A stretch of DNA of 22,500 nt from Halocaridina rubra. Taxonomy: Eukaryota > Arthropoda > Malacostraca > Decapoda > Atyidae. Below the pieces are notes generated by a model. It saw only the letters and a program-made list of their open reading frames with translations. It was not told the DNA's origin and searched no databases. Below, piece after piece: positions 10,125-22,483 of this stretch; positions within the stretch are counted from its first letter, which is position 1, and each line of letters opens with the position of its first letter. The stretch is taken from NCBI GenBank assembly GCA_037179515.1, contig JAXCGZ010004181.1:1-22500 (forward strand). Direction: 5' to 3'. The position numbers and the translations under genes are program-made.

Positions 10125-10344
10125 TGGGCATCTGCTGTTACCACGGGGCTGCATCTTACAGAGGTAGCCCTGTGGTAGGAGCAGTAGGAGGAGTTGGTAG
10201 TTGTGAAGCGACACAGGGTTGTGGAAGAGCCGGGAGGATGGGCTGTGGCACTCCAGCAGTGCCATCTGAACGGTCGCTAGCTCCCTCGTCATTGCCCATA
10301 GAGCAAAGTAATCCCTTTATTGTTTTCTTTCTTTGATGTCGTCT

Positions 10345-10363
10345 ACCCCCCAATTAAAGGGGG
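10345..10363 (+). other. RTE 3'-terminal hairpin, copy B2
   Basis: A C-run, the 7-base loop AATTAAA and a G-run form a short strong stem just before the 3' end of the element. The hairpin is kept in all three 3' ends in the window, as expected of a recognition structure for the element's own reverse transcriptase. That role is inferred. Confidence 0.6.
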
Positions 10364-10396
10364 AAACAGCCAAGGAAGATAGAATAGATAAAAATA

Positions 10397-10401
<5 letters not shown>

Positions 10402-10471
<70 letters not shown>
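10402..10471. repeat. (TA)n microsatellite, about 70 bp
   Basis: Lies between the RTE 3' end (10376, with a short A-rich spacer) and the first 270-bp tRNA-like unit. Confidence 0.97.
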
Positions 10472-10474
<3 letters not shown>

Positions 10475-10490
10475 TATGAATAATTTTTTT

Positions 10491-10561
10491 ACCCCGACCG
10501 GGACTCGAACCTAGGACTTATGATTACTAAGTCAAGGCGCTACCACTACACCACAGAAGGT
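10491..10561 (-). pseudogene. tRNA-like Pol III unit 1
   Basis: Reading the minus strand: A box TGGTGTAGTGG and B box GGTTCGAGTCC, both matching the Pol III consensus. The cloverleaf is imperfect (see unit 5). Its downstream T4 terminator is lost because the unit is cut by the TA array. Confidence 0.6.
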
Positions 10562-10762
10562 TAAAAGGAATTCAACCTTATAGCTTATATCTGCTACACT
10601 TAGGAATGAACGCATTCTATCTGAATGCCACTATGTTCATATTGCAGATTCCCCAACCTCACTCGTGACTTCAATTTAGCATTTAATTCAATTCCCAATC
10701 TCATTCGGGCATGAAATATCATATAAGCACATTACATATGTGAAAACATGAATAATTTTTTT

Positions 10763-10832
10763 AACCCAACCGGGACTCGAACCTAGGACTTATGATTACT
10801 AAGTCAAGGCGCTACCACTACACCACAGAAGG
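10763..10832 (-). pseudogene. tRNA-like Pol III unit 2
   Basis: Same A and B boxes as unit 1. The 3' acceptor-like end is changed (GGTTGGGTT rather than GGTCGGGGT), weakening acceptor pairing. A T4 tract lies downstream on the minus strand near 10743-10746. Confidence 0.6.
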
Positions 10833-11033
10833 TTAAAAGGAATTCAACCTTATAGCTTATATCTGCTATTCTTAGGAATGAACGCATTCTATCTGAATGC
10901 CACTATGTTCATATTACATATTTCCCATCCTCACTCGTGGCTTCAATTTAGCATTTAATTCAATTCCCAATCTCATTCGGGCATGAAATATCAAATAAGC
11001 ACATTACATATATGAAAACATGAATCATTTTTT

Positions 11034-11103
11034 ACCCCGACCGGGACTCGAACCTAGGACTTATGATTACTAAGTCATGGCGCTACCACTACACCACAGA
11101 AGA
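11034..11103 (-). pseudogene. tRNA-like Pol III unit 3
   Basis: Same boxes. It has a CATGAC variant in place of CTTGAC before the central stem, and AATC in place of AACC at the 5' edge. Confidence 0.6.
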
Positions 11104-11391
11104 TTAAAAGGAATCCAACCTTATAGCTTATATCTGCTATACTTAGGAATGAACGCATTCTATCTGAATGCCACTATGTTCATATTACAGATTCCCCAAC
11201 CTCACTCGTGGCTTCAATTTAGCATTTAATTCAATTCCCAATCTCATTCGGGCATGAAATATCAAATAAGCACATTACATATGTGAAAACATGAGGTTGG
11301 GGAATCTGTAATATGAACAAAGTGGCATTCAGATAGAATGCGTTCATTCCTAATTATAGCAGATATAAGCTATAAGGTTGGATTCCTTTTA

Positions 11392-11462
11392 ACCTTCTAT
11401 GGTGTAGTGGTAGCGCCTTGACTTAGTGATCATAAGTCCTAGGTTCGAGTCCCGGTCGGGGT
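11392..11462 (+). pseudogene. tRNA-like Pol III unit 4
   Basis: A box (ATGGTGTAGTGG context) and B box GGTTCGAGTCC, with the central stem GACTTA...TAAGTC and loop GTGATCA. A T4 terminator at about 11478-11481 would give a transcript of under 100 nt. Confidence 0.6.
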
Positions 11463-11661
11463 AAAAAATGATTCATGTTTTCACATATGTAATGTGCTTA
11501 TTTGATATTTCATGAACGAATGAGATTGGGAATTGAATTAAATGCTAAATTGAAGCCACGAGTGAGGTTGGGGAATCTGTAATATGAACATAGTGGCATT
11601 CAGATAGAATGCGTTCATTCCTAAGTATAACAAATATAAGCTATAAGGTTGGATTCCTTTT

Positions 11662-11733
11662 AACCTTCTGTGGTGTAGTGGTAGCGCCTTGACTTAGTAA
11701 TCATAAGTCCTAGGTTCGAGTCCCGGTCGGGGT
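11662..11733 (+). pseudogene. tRNA-like Pol III unit 5 (closest to the consensus)
   Basis: A box TGGTGTAGTGG and B box GGTTCGAGTCC match the Pol III consensus fully. A D stem can form (GTGT with GCGC, using G-T pairs). The central hairpin is GACTTA, a 7-base loop GTAATCA, and TAAGTC, but its position does not fit a standard anticodon arm plus a 5-base variable loop. The T stem has one mismatch and the acceptor stem two, so this is a tRNA-derived promoter head, as in SINEs, and not a normal tRNA gene. A T4 tract follows within about 20 bp. Confidence 0.65.
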
Positions 11734-11932
11734 AAAAAATGATTCATGTTTTCACATATGTAATGTGCTTATTTGATATTTCATGCCCGAATGAGATTGG
11801 GAATTGAATTAAATGCTAAATTGAAGCCACGAGTGAGGTTGGGGAATCTGTAATATGAACATAGTGGCATTCAGATAGAATGCGTTCATTCCTAAGTATA
11901 GCAGATATAAGCTATAAGGTTGGATTCCTTTT

Positions 11933-12003
11933 AACCTTCTGTGGTGTAGTGGTAGTGCCTTGACTTAGTGATCATAAGTCTTAGGTTCGAGTCCTGTCGG
12001 GGT
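11933..12003 (+). pseudogene. tRNA-like Pol III unit 6
   Basis: Boxes conserved. It differs by GTAGTGCC in the D region and by a one-base loss after the B box (GTCCTGTCGG), which disrupts the T stem and acceptor end. Confidence 0.55.
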
Positions 12004-12202
12004 AAAAATTGATTCGTGTTTTCACATATGTAATGTGCTTATTTGATATTTCATGCCCGAATGAGATTGGGAATTGAATTATATGCTAAATTGAAGCCAC
12101 GAGTGATGTTGGGGAACCTGTAATATGAACATAGTGGCATTCAGATAGATTTCGTTCATTCCTAAGTATAGCAGATATAAGCTATAAGGTTGGATTCCTT
12201 TT

Positions 12203-12274
12203 AACCTTCTGTGGTGTAGTGGTAGCACCTTGACTTAGTAATCATAAGTCCTAGGTTCGAGTCCTGGTCGGGGT
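12203..12274 (+). pseudogene. tRNA-like Pol III unit 7
   Basis: Boxes conserved. GTAGCACC replaces GTAGCGCC, and CCTGG after the B box restores full pairing of the T stem. The unit body is cut by the TA array at about 12318. Confidence 0.6.
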
Positions 12275-12314
12275 AAAAAATGATTCATGTTTTCACATAT
12301 GTAATGTGCTTATT

Positions 12315-12684
<370 letters not shown>

Positions 12685-12686
<2 letters not shown>

Positions 12687-13458
12687 GATTACCTAATTGT
12701 GATTACCTAATTGTGTTTACGGGAAAGAGCCCAAAGCTCGTATCTTCCCGTCTCCTGATCGGTTCCATTTTAGACTTAGTGATACTTATCATACCTGTCC
12801 TAAGAACTATGGATTGAGATAGCATTAACTACCTCCTCGCTTAGCGAATTCCAATTATCAACTACTCTTACACTGAAAAAGTATTTCCTTACATCCTGCA
12901 AAGAAGTTTTCTTACGAAGCTTCAAAGTATGACCTCTAGTTTTAGAGCCAGCCATATCGAAATATCGATCCCTATCCACTCTATCATAACCATGAAGGAA
13001 TTTAAAGACTGTCACCATATCCCCCCTTACTCTTCTAGCTTCGAGTGATGGTAAGTCTAATTCCCTCAGCCTCTCATCATAACTGAGATTGCGTATTTCT
13101 GGCATCAGTTTCGTGGCATGTCTTTGAACTTTTTCAAGCTTAGCTATGTGCTTTTTCAAGTGAGGATTCCAAAAGGGGGCTGCATATTCGAGTTTTGGCC
13201 TCACATAGGTTACATAAATATTTCTGAACATTTCCTTGTCCATGTGAATGAAGGCTACCCTTACATTTGATAAGAATGCATATGCTGCCCTTACTATGCC
13301 ATTTATATGTATTTCTGGAGACAAATCTGTCAGTATGTTTACTCCTAGGTCTCTCTCATTTTCTGTCTCTTGAAGTTGTACTCCAGCCACCGAGTAGTCA
13401 AGCTTGGGCCTTCTTGCACTTGTACCCATTCTCATTACCTTACATTTTGAAGTATTGA
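12685..13458 (-). mobile_element. CR1/L2-like LINE copy 2, 5'-truncated
   Basis: Same 3' end and tail repeat as copy 1 (two 14-bp repeats ATTACCTAATTGTG in plus sense), truncated at 13458 within the SKCKVM block. Both flanks are TATG/TA microsatellite, and TATGTATG occurs beside both ends. It may be a target duplication, but it cannot be distinguished from the surrounding repeat. Confidence 0.85.
12800..13458 (-). pseudogene. CR1/L2-like reverse transcriptase C-terminal fragment, copy 2
   Basis: About 219 codons of the same RT thumb and C-terminal region as copy 1, from [11 protein letters not shown] to NAISIHS, where a small change brings an earlier stop than the DRYDKYD end of copy 1. Differences from copy 1 are few (for example NILT/NILA, VAFI/VAFR, KLMP/KLVP). 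The open frame appears to extend far upstream only because it reads through a TA microsatellite; those Tyr-Ile residues are not protein. Catalytic domains are absent. Confidence 0.85.
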
Positions 13459-16314
<2,856 letters not shown>

Positions 16315-16480
16315 GGACAGATGTTAAGAGGTAACGATGCAAGGAAAAGATGGGCAGAATATTTTGAGTGCTTGCTGAATGTGTGAGGAAGATAGAGAGA
16401 CAGCTATAGTGGCAATGGGGGGGAGTTCAAGTGCCAGTAATGGGAGATGAAAATGAGAGAGAGAGATTACAAGAGAGGAG

Positions 16481-16957
16481 GTGAAAAGGGCATTGTATGA
16501 AGGGAAAGCAGGTAAAGCACCTGGAATGGATGGTGTGAGAGCGGAGGTGTTGAAAGAGGGGGGTGTGACTGCATTGGAATGGTTAGTGAGAGTGTTTAAT
16601 ATATGCTATATGTTGTCAATGGTGCCAGTAGAATGGGTGATAGCTTGTATAGTGCCCCTATACAAAGGTAAGGGAGATATATATGAATTCAGTAATTTTA
16701 GGGGTATAAGTTTGTTGAGTGTTTTAGGAAAAGTGTATGGTAGGATACTTGTTAATATGATTAGGGATAAGACAGAAAATGTGATCGCGGAAGTGCAGAG
16801 TGGTTTTAGGAGAGGTAGAGGTTGTATAGATCAGATTTTTATAGTTAGGCAATTATGTGATAAATATTTAGCAAAGGGTAAGGATGTGTACTTTGCATTT
16901 TTGAATCTGGAGAAAGCGTATATAGAGTTGCTAGAAAGGCAATGTGGAATGTTTTGA
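16481..16957 (+). pseudogene. RTE-like reverse transcriptase N-terminal half (copy C)
   Basis: This 158-residue frame carries GKAPGMDGVRAEVLKEGG (residues 10-27, RT motif 0-1), CIVPLYKGKGDIYEFSNFRG (56-75), VQSGFRRGRGCIDQIF (108-123) and the motif A region FAFLNLEKAY (142-151). The catalytic Asp of LDLEKAYD is Asn here, and a small deletion right after it (compare copy B1 near 6990) shifts the frame. In-frame remains continue upstream to 16312 across stops. The element is dead on two counts. RTE-type linker and RT motifs make the family call firm. Confidence 0.9.
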
Positions 16958-17088
16958 GACTATATGGAATTAACGGTAAATTGTTGCATGCAGTGAAGAG
17001 TTTGTATGAAGGCAGTAGAGCTTGTGTTAGGGTAGGGAATGAATTGAGTGAGTGGTTTCCAGTGAGTGTGGGACTGAGACATTGATAT

Positions 17089-17294
17089 GTGATGTCACCA
17101 TGGCTGTTCAATTTTTGTACTGATGGAGTCGTAAGAGAGGTGAATGAGCGAGTGCGAGGTCGAGGTTTGAGAATGGTTGATGGGGATGAAAACGAGTGGG
17201 AGCTGAATCAGTTGGTGTTTGCAGATGATACTGTGGTGGTGGCAGATTCAGAGGAGAAGCTGTGTCACTTAGTGTCAGACTTTGGAATGGTGTG
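17089..17294 (+). pseudogene. RTE-like reverse transcriptase catalytic segment (copy C)
   Basis: Continuation of the RT in another frame: SPWLFNFCTDGVVREVNERV (residues 3-22), then NQLVFADDTVVVADSEEKL with the catalytic FADD at 17218-17229, and SDFGMVC just before the CR1 insertion. The block before SPWLFN (WFPVSVGLRH, about 17055-17085) is present out of frame. The listed frame's last residues belong to the CR1 tail, not the RT. Confidence 0.88.
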
Positions 17295-17724
17295 TAATTA
17301 CCTAATTGTAATTGCCTAATTGTGTTTACGGGAAAGAGCCCAAAGCTCGTATCTTCCCGTCTCCTGGTCGGTTCCATTTTGTACTTAGTGATACTTATCA
17401 TATCTGTCCTTAAAACTCTTGATTGAGATAGCATTAACTACCTCCTCGCTTAGCGAATTCCAATTATCAACTACTCTTACACTGAAAAAGTATTTCCTTA
17501 CATCCTGCAAAGAAGCTTTCTTACGAAGCTTCAAACTATGACCTCTAGTTCTAGAGCCTGCCATATCAAAATATCGATCCCTATCCACTCTATCATAACC
17601 ATGAAGGAATTTAAAGACTGTCACCATATCCCTCCTCAATCTTCTAGCTTCGAGTGATGGTAAGTCTAATTCCCTCAGCCTCTCATCATAACTGAGATTG
17701 CGTATTTCTGGCACCAGTTTCGTG
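17295..17724 (-). mobile_element. CR1/L2-like LINE copy 3, inserted into RTE copy C
   Basis: A 430-bp 3' fragment with the same 3' end and tail repeats as copies 1 and 2. It interrupts RTE copy C exactly between GGAATGGTGTG and AGAGAGGGAAGTTGC, sequences that are adjacent in copy B1 (7310-7335). Any target duplication is at most about 3 bp (GTG), in keeping with the short or absent duplications of CR1-type elements. Confidence 0.9.
17385..17724 (-). pseudogene. CR1/L2-like reverse transcriptase C-terminal fragment, copy 3
   Basis: About 113 codons matching the last half of copy 1: [20 protein letters not shown], then [20 protein letters not shown] block (with RRLRRD), [20 protein letters not shown] and [17 protein letters not shown], ending FKDRYDKYH. 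The open frame reads upstream past 17724 into RTE antisense; those residues are not part of the protein. It is the most 5'-truncated of the three copies. Confidence 0.87.
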
Positions 17725-18060
<336 letters not shown>

Positions 18061-18149
18061 TATTTTCGCCAGTGATTTTTTGAACCTATTCCATCAAGTG
18101 TTTTATCTCTGACATAAGGGAAAACATGTCAAGTTATAGAGAATATTAA

Positions 18150-18535
18150 AATTATCTCACATGGCGTCAGGAAACCTTGTTTTTCATTTTTTCTGTATTT
18201 TATTTCCACTTTTAGTTTCCATTGAAATTTTTCTCACGTGGAATCAGGCAACTCATCTTTTTCATTTCTAATATTAATTTCGCTCTAGTTTTTGTATTCT
18301 CGTCTTGGTGGTGACATCTCATCTTCTCATTTCTATATTAGTTTGCTTTTTGTTAATCTCATCTCACGTGGCGTCAGATATCATCTTTCTTTTATTTTAA
18401 TTTTTTAACATACTATAATTTCTCTAGTTTCTGCTAATCCCATTCAACGAGTATATAAGGAATTTATATTTAGTTTACATTTTTATGCTTACATTATTTA
18501 CTTTTGACCTCATGTCACTTAGAATCAGGATGCTC
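18150..18535. repeat. Degenerate repeats with a CTCACRTGGMRTCAGG core
   Basis: The core recurs at 18156 (CTCACATGGCGTCAGG), 18233 (CTCACGTGGAATCAGG), 18363 (CTCACGTGGCGTCAG) and 18509 (CTCATGTCACTTAGAATCAG), each followed by TCATCTTTY-type pyrimidine-rich sequence. Spacing is irregular (77, 130, 146 bp). The last copy runs into the ATT array. Confidence 0.55.
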
Positions 18536-18542
18536 ATCTTTC

Positions 18543-19000
<458 letters not shown>

Positions 19001-19489
19001 TCGCATGACTGAAGTCTCGCTGAAGTCACATGAAAGCCTGCTGAAGCCAGGATCTGAAACTTGTAACAAATCTTGAGGAGTAACAGTCGAGGGCACAGAT
19101 GTTTTATTACATGCCCTCACTTTTACTGGGTTTTGGATCCAGGCTATGTTTTCCCTTGGTACCACCAAGATTTATGGCTGGACACATGGAACTAATATCC
19201 AGCGCCATGTACCCCAAGAGGCCTAAAAGATAAGGGACCCTCGGTTCTCGAAAACACCACAAAAGGTTGTAAACATTTGACCCATATGTATGTACATGCC
19301 CTGGAGAGAGATGCCCCACTAGCCGAGGGCAATTTAGAACTTCTTCTGTTCAATAGGCCTGCTGAAACAGCCCCTCCCCAAAGAGGAGGGACTCCTCTTC
19401 GAACCTGAAGTCTATTGGCAGAACTGGATTACATGACACACCCTGCCCGTTGGGTATTTCAAGAATCCCCGAGGCAGACAGAGCGTCAG
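19001..19489. other. Unassigned, moderately GC-rich sequence
   Basis: Minus-strand frames of 60-70 codons exist (18986-19168, 19107-19319) but show no domain I recognise and no supporting context. A perfect 8-bp hairpin (AAGAGGAG, loop GGA, CTCCTCTT) lies at 19381-19399. Confidence 0.4.
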
Positions 19490-19810
19490 TCAGTACTTTC
19501 CCAGGGGCACGAACAGATCATAGATTTTGATAGTCATAGGGTTGGGGGGCATTGAGGCATCAGAGATGTTGTACTCCTGAATAAAGTAAGATAAAGGAAC
19601 CACCGCTTGTCCATTCTTACCTTGCACCCTTCTGGGATTAATAGTAATGTCATGATAAGTCCTTACGACAGTAGGAGTAGTAGTAGTAGTAGTTTCTGCT
19701 AATATCATCCCACCTGTAATAGGTTGGCCCATGACAACAACCGCCCATTGCAATACTACAACTGAAGGGTCTTGTGGACTTAAATAAGCTATCCAGGACG
19801 AGTTCGATGT
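19490..19810 (-). CDS. Unrecognised reading frame, possible 3' coding fragment
   Basis: About 105 sense codons lie between stops, ending in TAA at 19490; only a TTG, not an ATG, opens the internal part at 19753, so a fragment or last exon is more likely than a complete gene. The composition is protein-like: a hydrophobic stretch (VVVLQWAVVVMGQPITGGM), a six-Thr run encoded by an AGT-type trinucleotide repeat, then TYHDITINPRRVQGKNGQA, PLSYFIQEYNISD and KIYDLFVPLGKY. I do not recognise the family. Its beta-strand-like, polar alternation could fit a structural protein, but that is speculation. No promoter, splice signal or neighbouring gene supports expression, and the lack of a start argues for a relic. 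Confidence 0.3.
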   Translation of the reverse strand, partial: TSNSSWIAYLSPQDPSVVVLQWAVVVMGQPITGGMILAETTTTTTPTVVRTYHDITINPRRVQGKNGQAVVPLSYFIQEYNISDASMPPNPMTIKIYDLFVPLGKY

Positions 19811-19924
19811 TCAGTCTTCCTTCAGGTACGATGTTTTTTCTATACCTACATCAATACCGACTAATCTTGGATATTCATTACACGCCTTATTATCCCTTCA
19901 CATCTGACAAGTCACAATACCCCC

Positions 19925-20031
19925 ATCTCTGTTTTTATCCATGTTTTCTTCGTCCCCAGGCCCGATGTGGGTATATTTATTTTTTTTTTTTGGGCCTGTC
20001 CTGGTGTCACAATTATAAAAAAAAATATTCA
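19925..20031 (+). mobile_element. 3' terminus of a LINE family (GCCTRTCCYGG end), plus strand
   Basis: ATCCATGTTTTCTTCGTCCC followed by a T-rich stretch and GCCTGTCCTGGTGTCACA (19994-20011), then an A-rich tail, matches the 3' UTR and terminus of the minus-strand LINE remnant at 20465-20983. Confidence 0.5.
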
Positions 20032-20464
20032 GAAAATACTTTTTTTTTTTTTTTCAAAAAGCATAACCCTGTAGTTAAAATTAGATGATAGAACATTTTA
20101 TCTTTTGACTTAAAATACCTCTTTCCTCCTCCTGGTACGTAAGACAAGAATGTCCCCTCCATTTTTCCTGTTAAGACGCAAAGGGTGATTGCTATGGCGT
20201 AATGAGAGGTTTGAAAATAACCCACTTAGTGTTTTCTTCTACGAAAGGTTAGGCATACAAATGGGTTCTGGTAGGAAAACTTCAACCAGAGCCCTAGTCA
20301 TTGGGTGTCAATATACTCGGCTATGGAATGAGTACAATGAAGGAGATTAATAGCATATTCCTGAAAAGAAAGATGATGTAATAGCATTTAGTTAAAACAA
20401 AGGCCAAATAGTTTGTTTTAGCTCATTTCTCACATTGTATATTGAAAAAGACAAATTCAAAATG

Positions 20465-20983
20465 ATATAATTTTTCTTTTCTGAGTGTGATTCCGGGACA
20501 GGCATGAAAACTGCCCTCATCAATCCCGGGCACCAAGAAAACATTACGATAAAGAAGAAATAGAAGCTTAAGAACAAGGTAGAAATAAGGGAATGATACA
20601 CAATAGGAATAGGACAGGCTGAAATAAATGTCGAAGTATTGAGGACCCAGAGATATGACAGGATTATGCCCTGAGATGATGATAGAGCTGCTTTTTGAAG
20701 GAAGATAGCTATAAGAAGTAGGAAAGACAAAAGAAGGAAGACAGTTCCAGTGTCTGGAAGTTGAAGGGAAGAAGCAGTCGCTGCACTGACCAATCTGTGA
20801 TCTACAAATCTCCACACAGTACCTGTGAGACGAGGCTACTAGGTGAGTATTACACAGCCTCGGCAGCAGTAGAGGGATGTAACTCACCAACTCATCACAG
20901 TAGCGATGGAAGTTGTTGTATAGTGTTATTCTAACACTATGCTTATTTTTTAGGTAGCAAGGTCGGTGAAAGAGATGCATCAT
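20465..20983 (-). mobile_element. 5'-truncated LINE: RT C-terminus, 3' UTR and A-rich end
   Basis: On the minus strand a decayed RT C-terminus (about 20960-20680) is followed by a 3' UTR with AATGTTTTCTTGGTGCCCGG and the terminus GCCTGTCCCGGAATCACAC (20485-20503), then an A-rich tail. The same terminus occurs at 3724 and 19994. A non-LTR element distinct from the CR1-, RTE- and I-like families here; clade not assigned. Confidence 0.6.
20680..20983 (-). pseudogene. LINE reverse transcriptase C-terminal remnant
   Basis: The frame from 20983 reads LYNNFHRYCDELVSYIPLLL (about residues 21-40), then ASSHRYCVEICRSQIGQCSD and CFFPSTSRHWNCLPSFVFPT. This follows the familiar C-terminus of several LINE reverse transcriptases: (Y)FHG.CSDEL....PP.LPR, then H.Y.VE..R.R..QYS..F.P.T..LWNSLP..VFP.SY.L..FK. 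A frame change near 20690 carries the SYxLxxFK block into the neighbouring frame (IAIFLQKAALSSSQ). The recognition rests on motif order; no catalytic residues are present. The rest of the 186-codon frame is 3' UTR. Confidence 0.6.
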
Positions 20984-20999
20984 TCAATTAACTGTAATT

Positions 21000-21350
21000 T
21001 ATTTAGAGATAACCTGAACTTAACTTGTGCCTCAAAGCTCCCATTTCTATAGTTCCTGAAAGTCACTCTTCCCGCCCCCTTAGGAGGAGGTTTCTAATTA
21101 GCACGTGAGTTCTGCCCCCAGCAAAGTCTGACCCCTGACTAACAGACACGCTCTCTGTATGCTGTCCCCTGGTGGCGGGTCTCCGAGTGCGCACTCTGCC
21201 CTCTAGCGGCTACTGGCATCTATATGAGATGCCGTAAGACACTCCCCACCGCCACTCTGAAATATATCCCATATTTCGGACTAAGCATTATTTCTTTCAT
21301 GAGAGCCTTATAATTATTTAACTACCATTATTTTACAAAAAGAACGGGGC
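21000..21350. other. Unassigned GC-richer block with CTCF-like motifs
   Basis: No coding content recognised. The reverse complement of 21197-21210 reads CCGCTAGAGGGCAG, a full match to the CTCF core CCRSYAGRKGGCRS; nearby, TGGTGGCGG at 21170-21178 resembles the Drosophila CTCF core in the opposite orientation. GCATCT-ATATG-AGATGC forms a hairpin just downstream (about 21216-21232). Confidence 0.3.
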
Positions 21351-21509
21351 AGAACCATCTAATGAACTAACTTATGAAACTAATATAATCTCATATAATT
21401 ATCTAAACAGATTACAGGAATATCAAAATTACTATGCAGAAAAACTGACAAAAGAAAAATATGTTCCTTACAATAAGCATTGTAATCAAAGGCAAAAAAT
21501 CAAAATTAA

Positions 21510-21880
21510 GTAATCACAATTGCGATATATAGCTAGTAAGCATTGACAAAATTATTTAAAAACCAAGCTAAATAAGCTATTACATTACTCAAATAGTATA
21601 CAATTCATTTTGGACATGATATATGCAATTACTTACTAAAACAAAACATTTGTCATGGTGTGAAAAGAGAGTTAAAAATTATTCACAATTACAATATGTA
21701 TCTATTAGTCAATGACAAAATGAAATTGGAGAAACTAAATGAACACAATTACATTACTTAAATAATGTAAAATATAGTTGAGTATGATTTTTTTTTTTGC
21801 AAATTGTAACATTTAACACACATTATGGTGGGGAAAAATAGAATTCAATCATGCACAATTGATAAATGACACTTATTTTA
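21510..21880. repeat. Degenerate AT-rich tandem repeats, period about 170 bp
   Basis: CACAATT-type starts at 21515, 21684 and 21854 are 169-170 bp apart. The first two units share TAGT.A.C.ATTGACAAAAT-like and TTACATTACTxAAATA-like blocks and TTATGGTG/TCATGGTG near their ends. Similarity is moderate with small indels. Confidence 0.6.
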
Positions 21881-22094
21881 ATAAACTTAAATCTAGGGCA
21901 GCCTTTGAGGCTATCTACAACTAAACTTAAAATTAAAAAAAAAAATACAATATTTGTTCTTCCACTAATCGTTGTCAAAGATGGTGGGGACATTTTCTTT
22001 CCCATCTTTATCAGTTCGAATACATGGGCGAAAATATGCTGTTTCCCTTTGTGGACATTGCTAACTTTCTTTATTATTTAATTTTCTTAATTAA

Positions 22095-22265
22095 GGGGAT
22101 TCTCACTTCCCTTTTCTCATTGTTAATTTTAAAATTTTCTATTATAGGGATTTTCAATTAACTTTTTTTAATTTTTTTTTAAATTCTAGAATTTATTATA
22201 TGTATGGAGATTTTTTCTTTCCCCCTTTCTCAATTTTAAGTTTTGGGGATTTTCATTTCCCCAGC
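22095..22265. repeat. Degenerate GGGGATTTTC-type repeats
   Basis: The block GGGGATTCTCACTTCCC or a variant recurs at 22095, 22147, 22206 and 22245 with T-rich spacers of irregular length (52, 59, 39 bp). The last forms GGGGA-TTTTCATT-TCCCC. Confidence 0.5.
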
Positions 22266-22483
22266 CCCTCCCCACCCATTATTGCTAGGTCTTGGGATTC
22301 CCAACACTTAATTTCCTGGGACCCCCATCTTACACATTGAGGTAGGTCCGGGTTGTAACAACATACCGCGAATCTTTTTTTTTCTTGAGATGGGCTGGAC
22401 AATAAGAGGGCGTCGATGCATCTGCCAGGAACCAACCCCTCCCGTCCGCGTTTCTGCGACTCTTGAGGTGGTCCTAGGACCAC
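22253..22483 (-). pseudogene. Possible gag zinc-knuckle remnant of an LTR element
   Basis: The minus frame contains KKRFAVCCYNPDLPQCVRWG (about residues 35-54), then a Ser where the knuckle would need Cys. Allowing small frame changes around CYN and one or two substitutions, this resembles a CCHC knuckle of the form CYNCG...GH.R..C, preceded by a basic stretch as in retroelement Gag. No protease, RT or LTR is visible nearby and the window ends just beyond, so this rests on one degenerate motif. It could equally be a chance frame. Confidence 0.22.

Larger units (their letters stand above)
9473..10376 (+). mobile_element. RTE-like LINE copy B2: C-terminal region and complete 3' UTR
   Basis: This segment holds the RT C-terminal region (9474-10124) and a 3' UTR of about 250 bp ending in a hairpin and GGGGGAAACAGCCAAGG (10360-10375), then a short spacer and a TA array. 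The same 3' UTR occurs at 14677-14924 with few differences. Confidence 0.85.
10478..11290 (-). repeat. Tandem array of about 270-bp tRNA-like units, left arm (three units)
   Basis: Three head-to-tail units with tRNA-like cores 272 and 271 bp apart, all on the minus strand. Each unit is a tRNA-like head with Pol III A and B boxes followed by about 200 bp of shared body (blocks such as GAATGCGTTCATTCC and GAATGAGATTGGGAATTGAA in minus sense). Units are nearly identical. The arm begins mid-unit at a TA array and ends mid-unit at about 11290, where orientation flips. Confidence 0.9.

Noticed and set aside
9774..10292. Minus-strand frame of 172 codons (and its counterpart at 14326-14849)
   Set aside because: Antisense shadow of the RTE C-terminal domain and 3' UTR; both copies share it only because the DNA is shared.
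10491..12274. Functional tRNA gene cluster
   Set aside because: Pol III boxes are perfect, but the anticodon arm, variable loop and acceptor stem do not fold into a standard cloverleaf, and the cores vary at structural positions.
20392..20817. 141-codon minus frame overlapping the LINE remnant
   Set aside because: It mostly covers the LINE 3' UTR; only the short SYxLxxFK-like part belongs to the RT after a frameshift.
22239..22262. Rel/Dorsal-like site GGGGATTTTC
   Set aside because: It belongs to a degenerate local repeat of the same block, so the match is explained by repetition.
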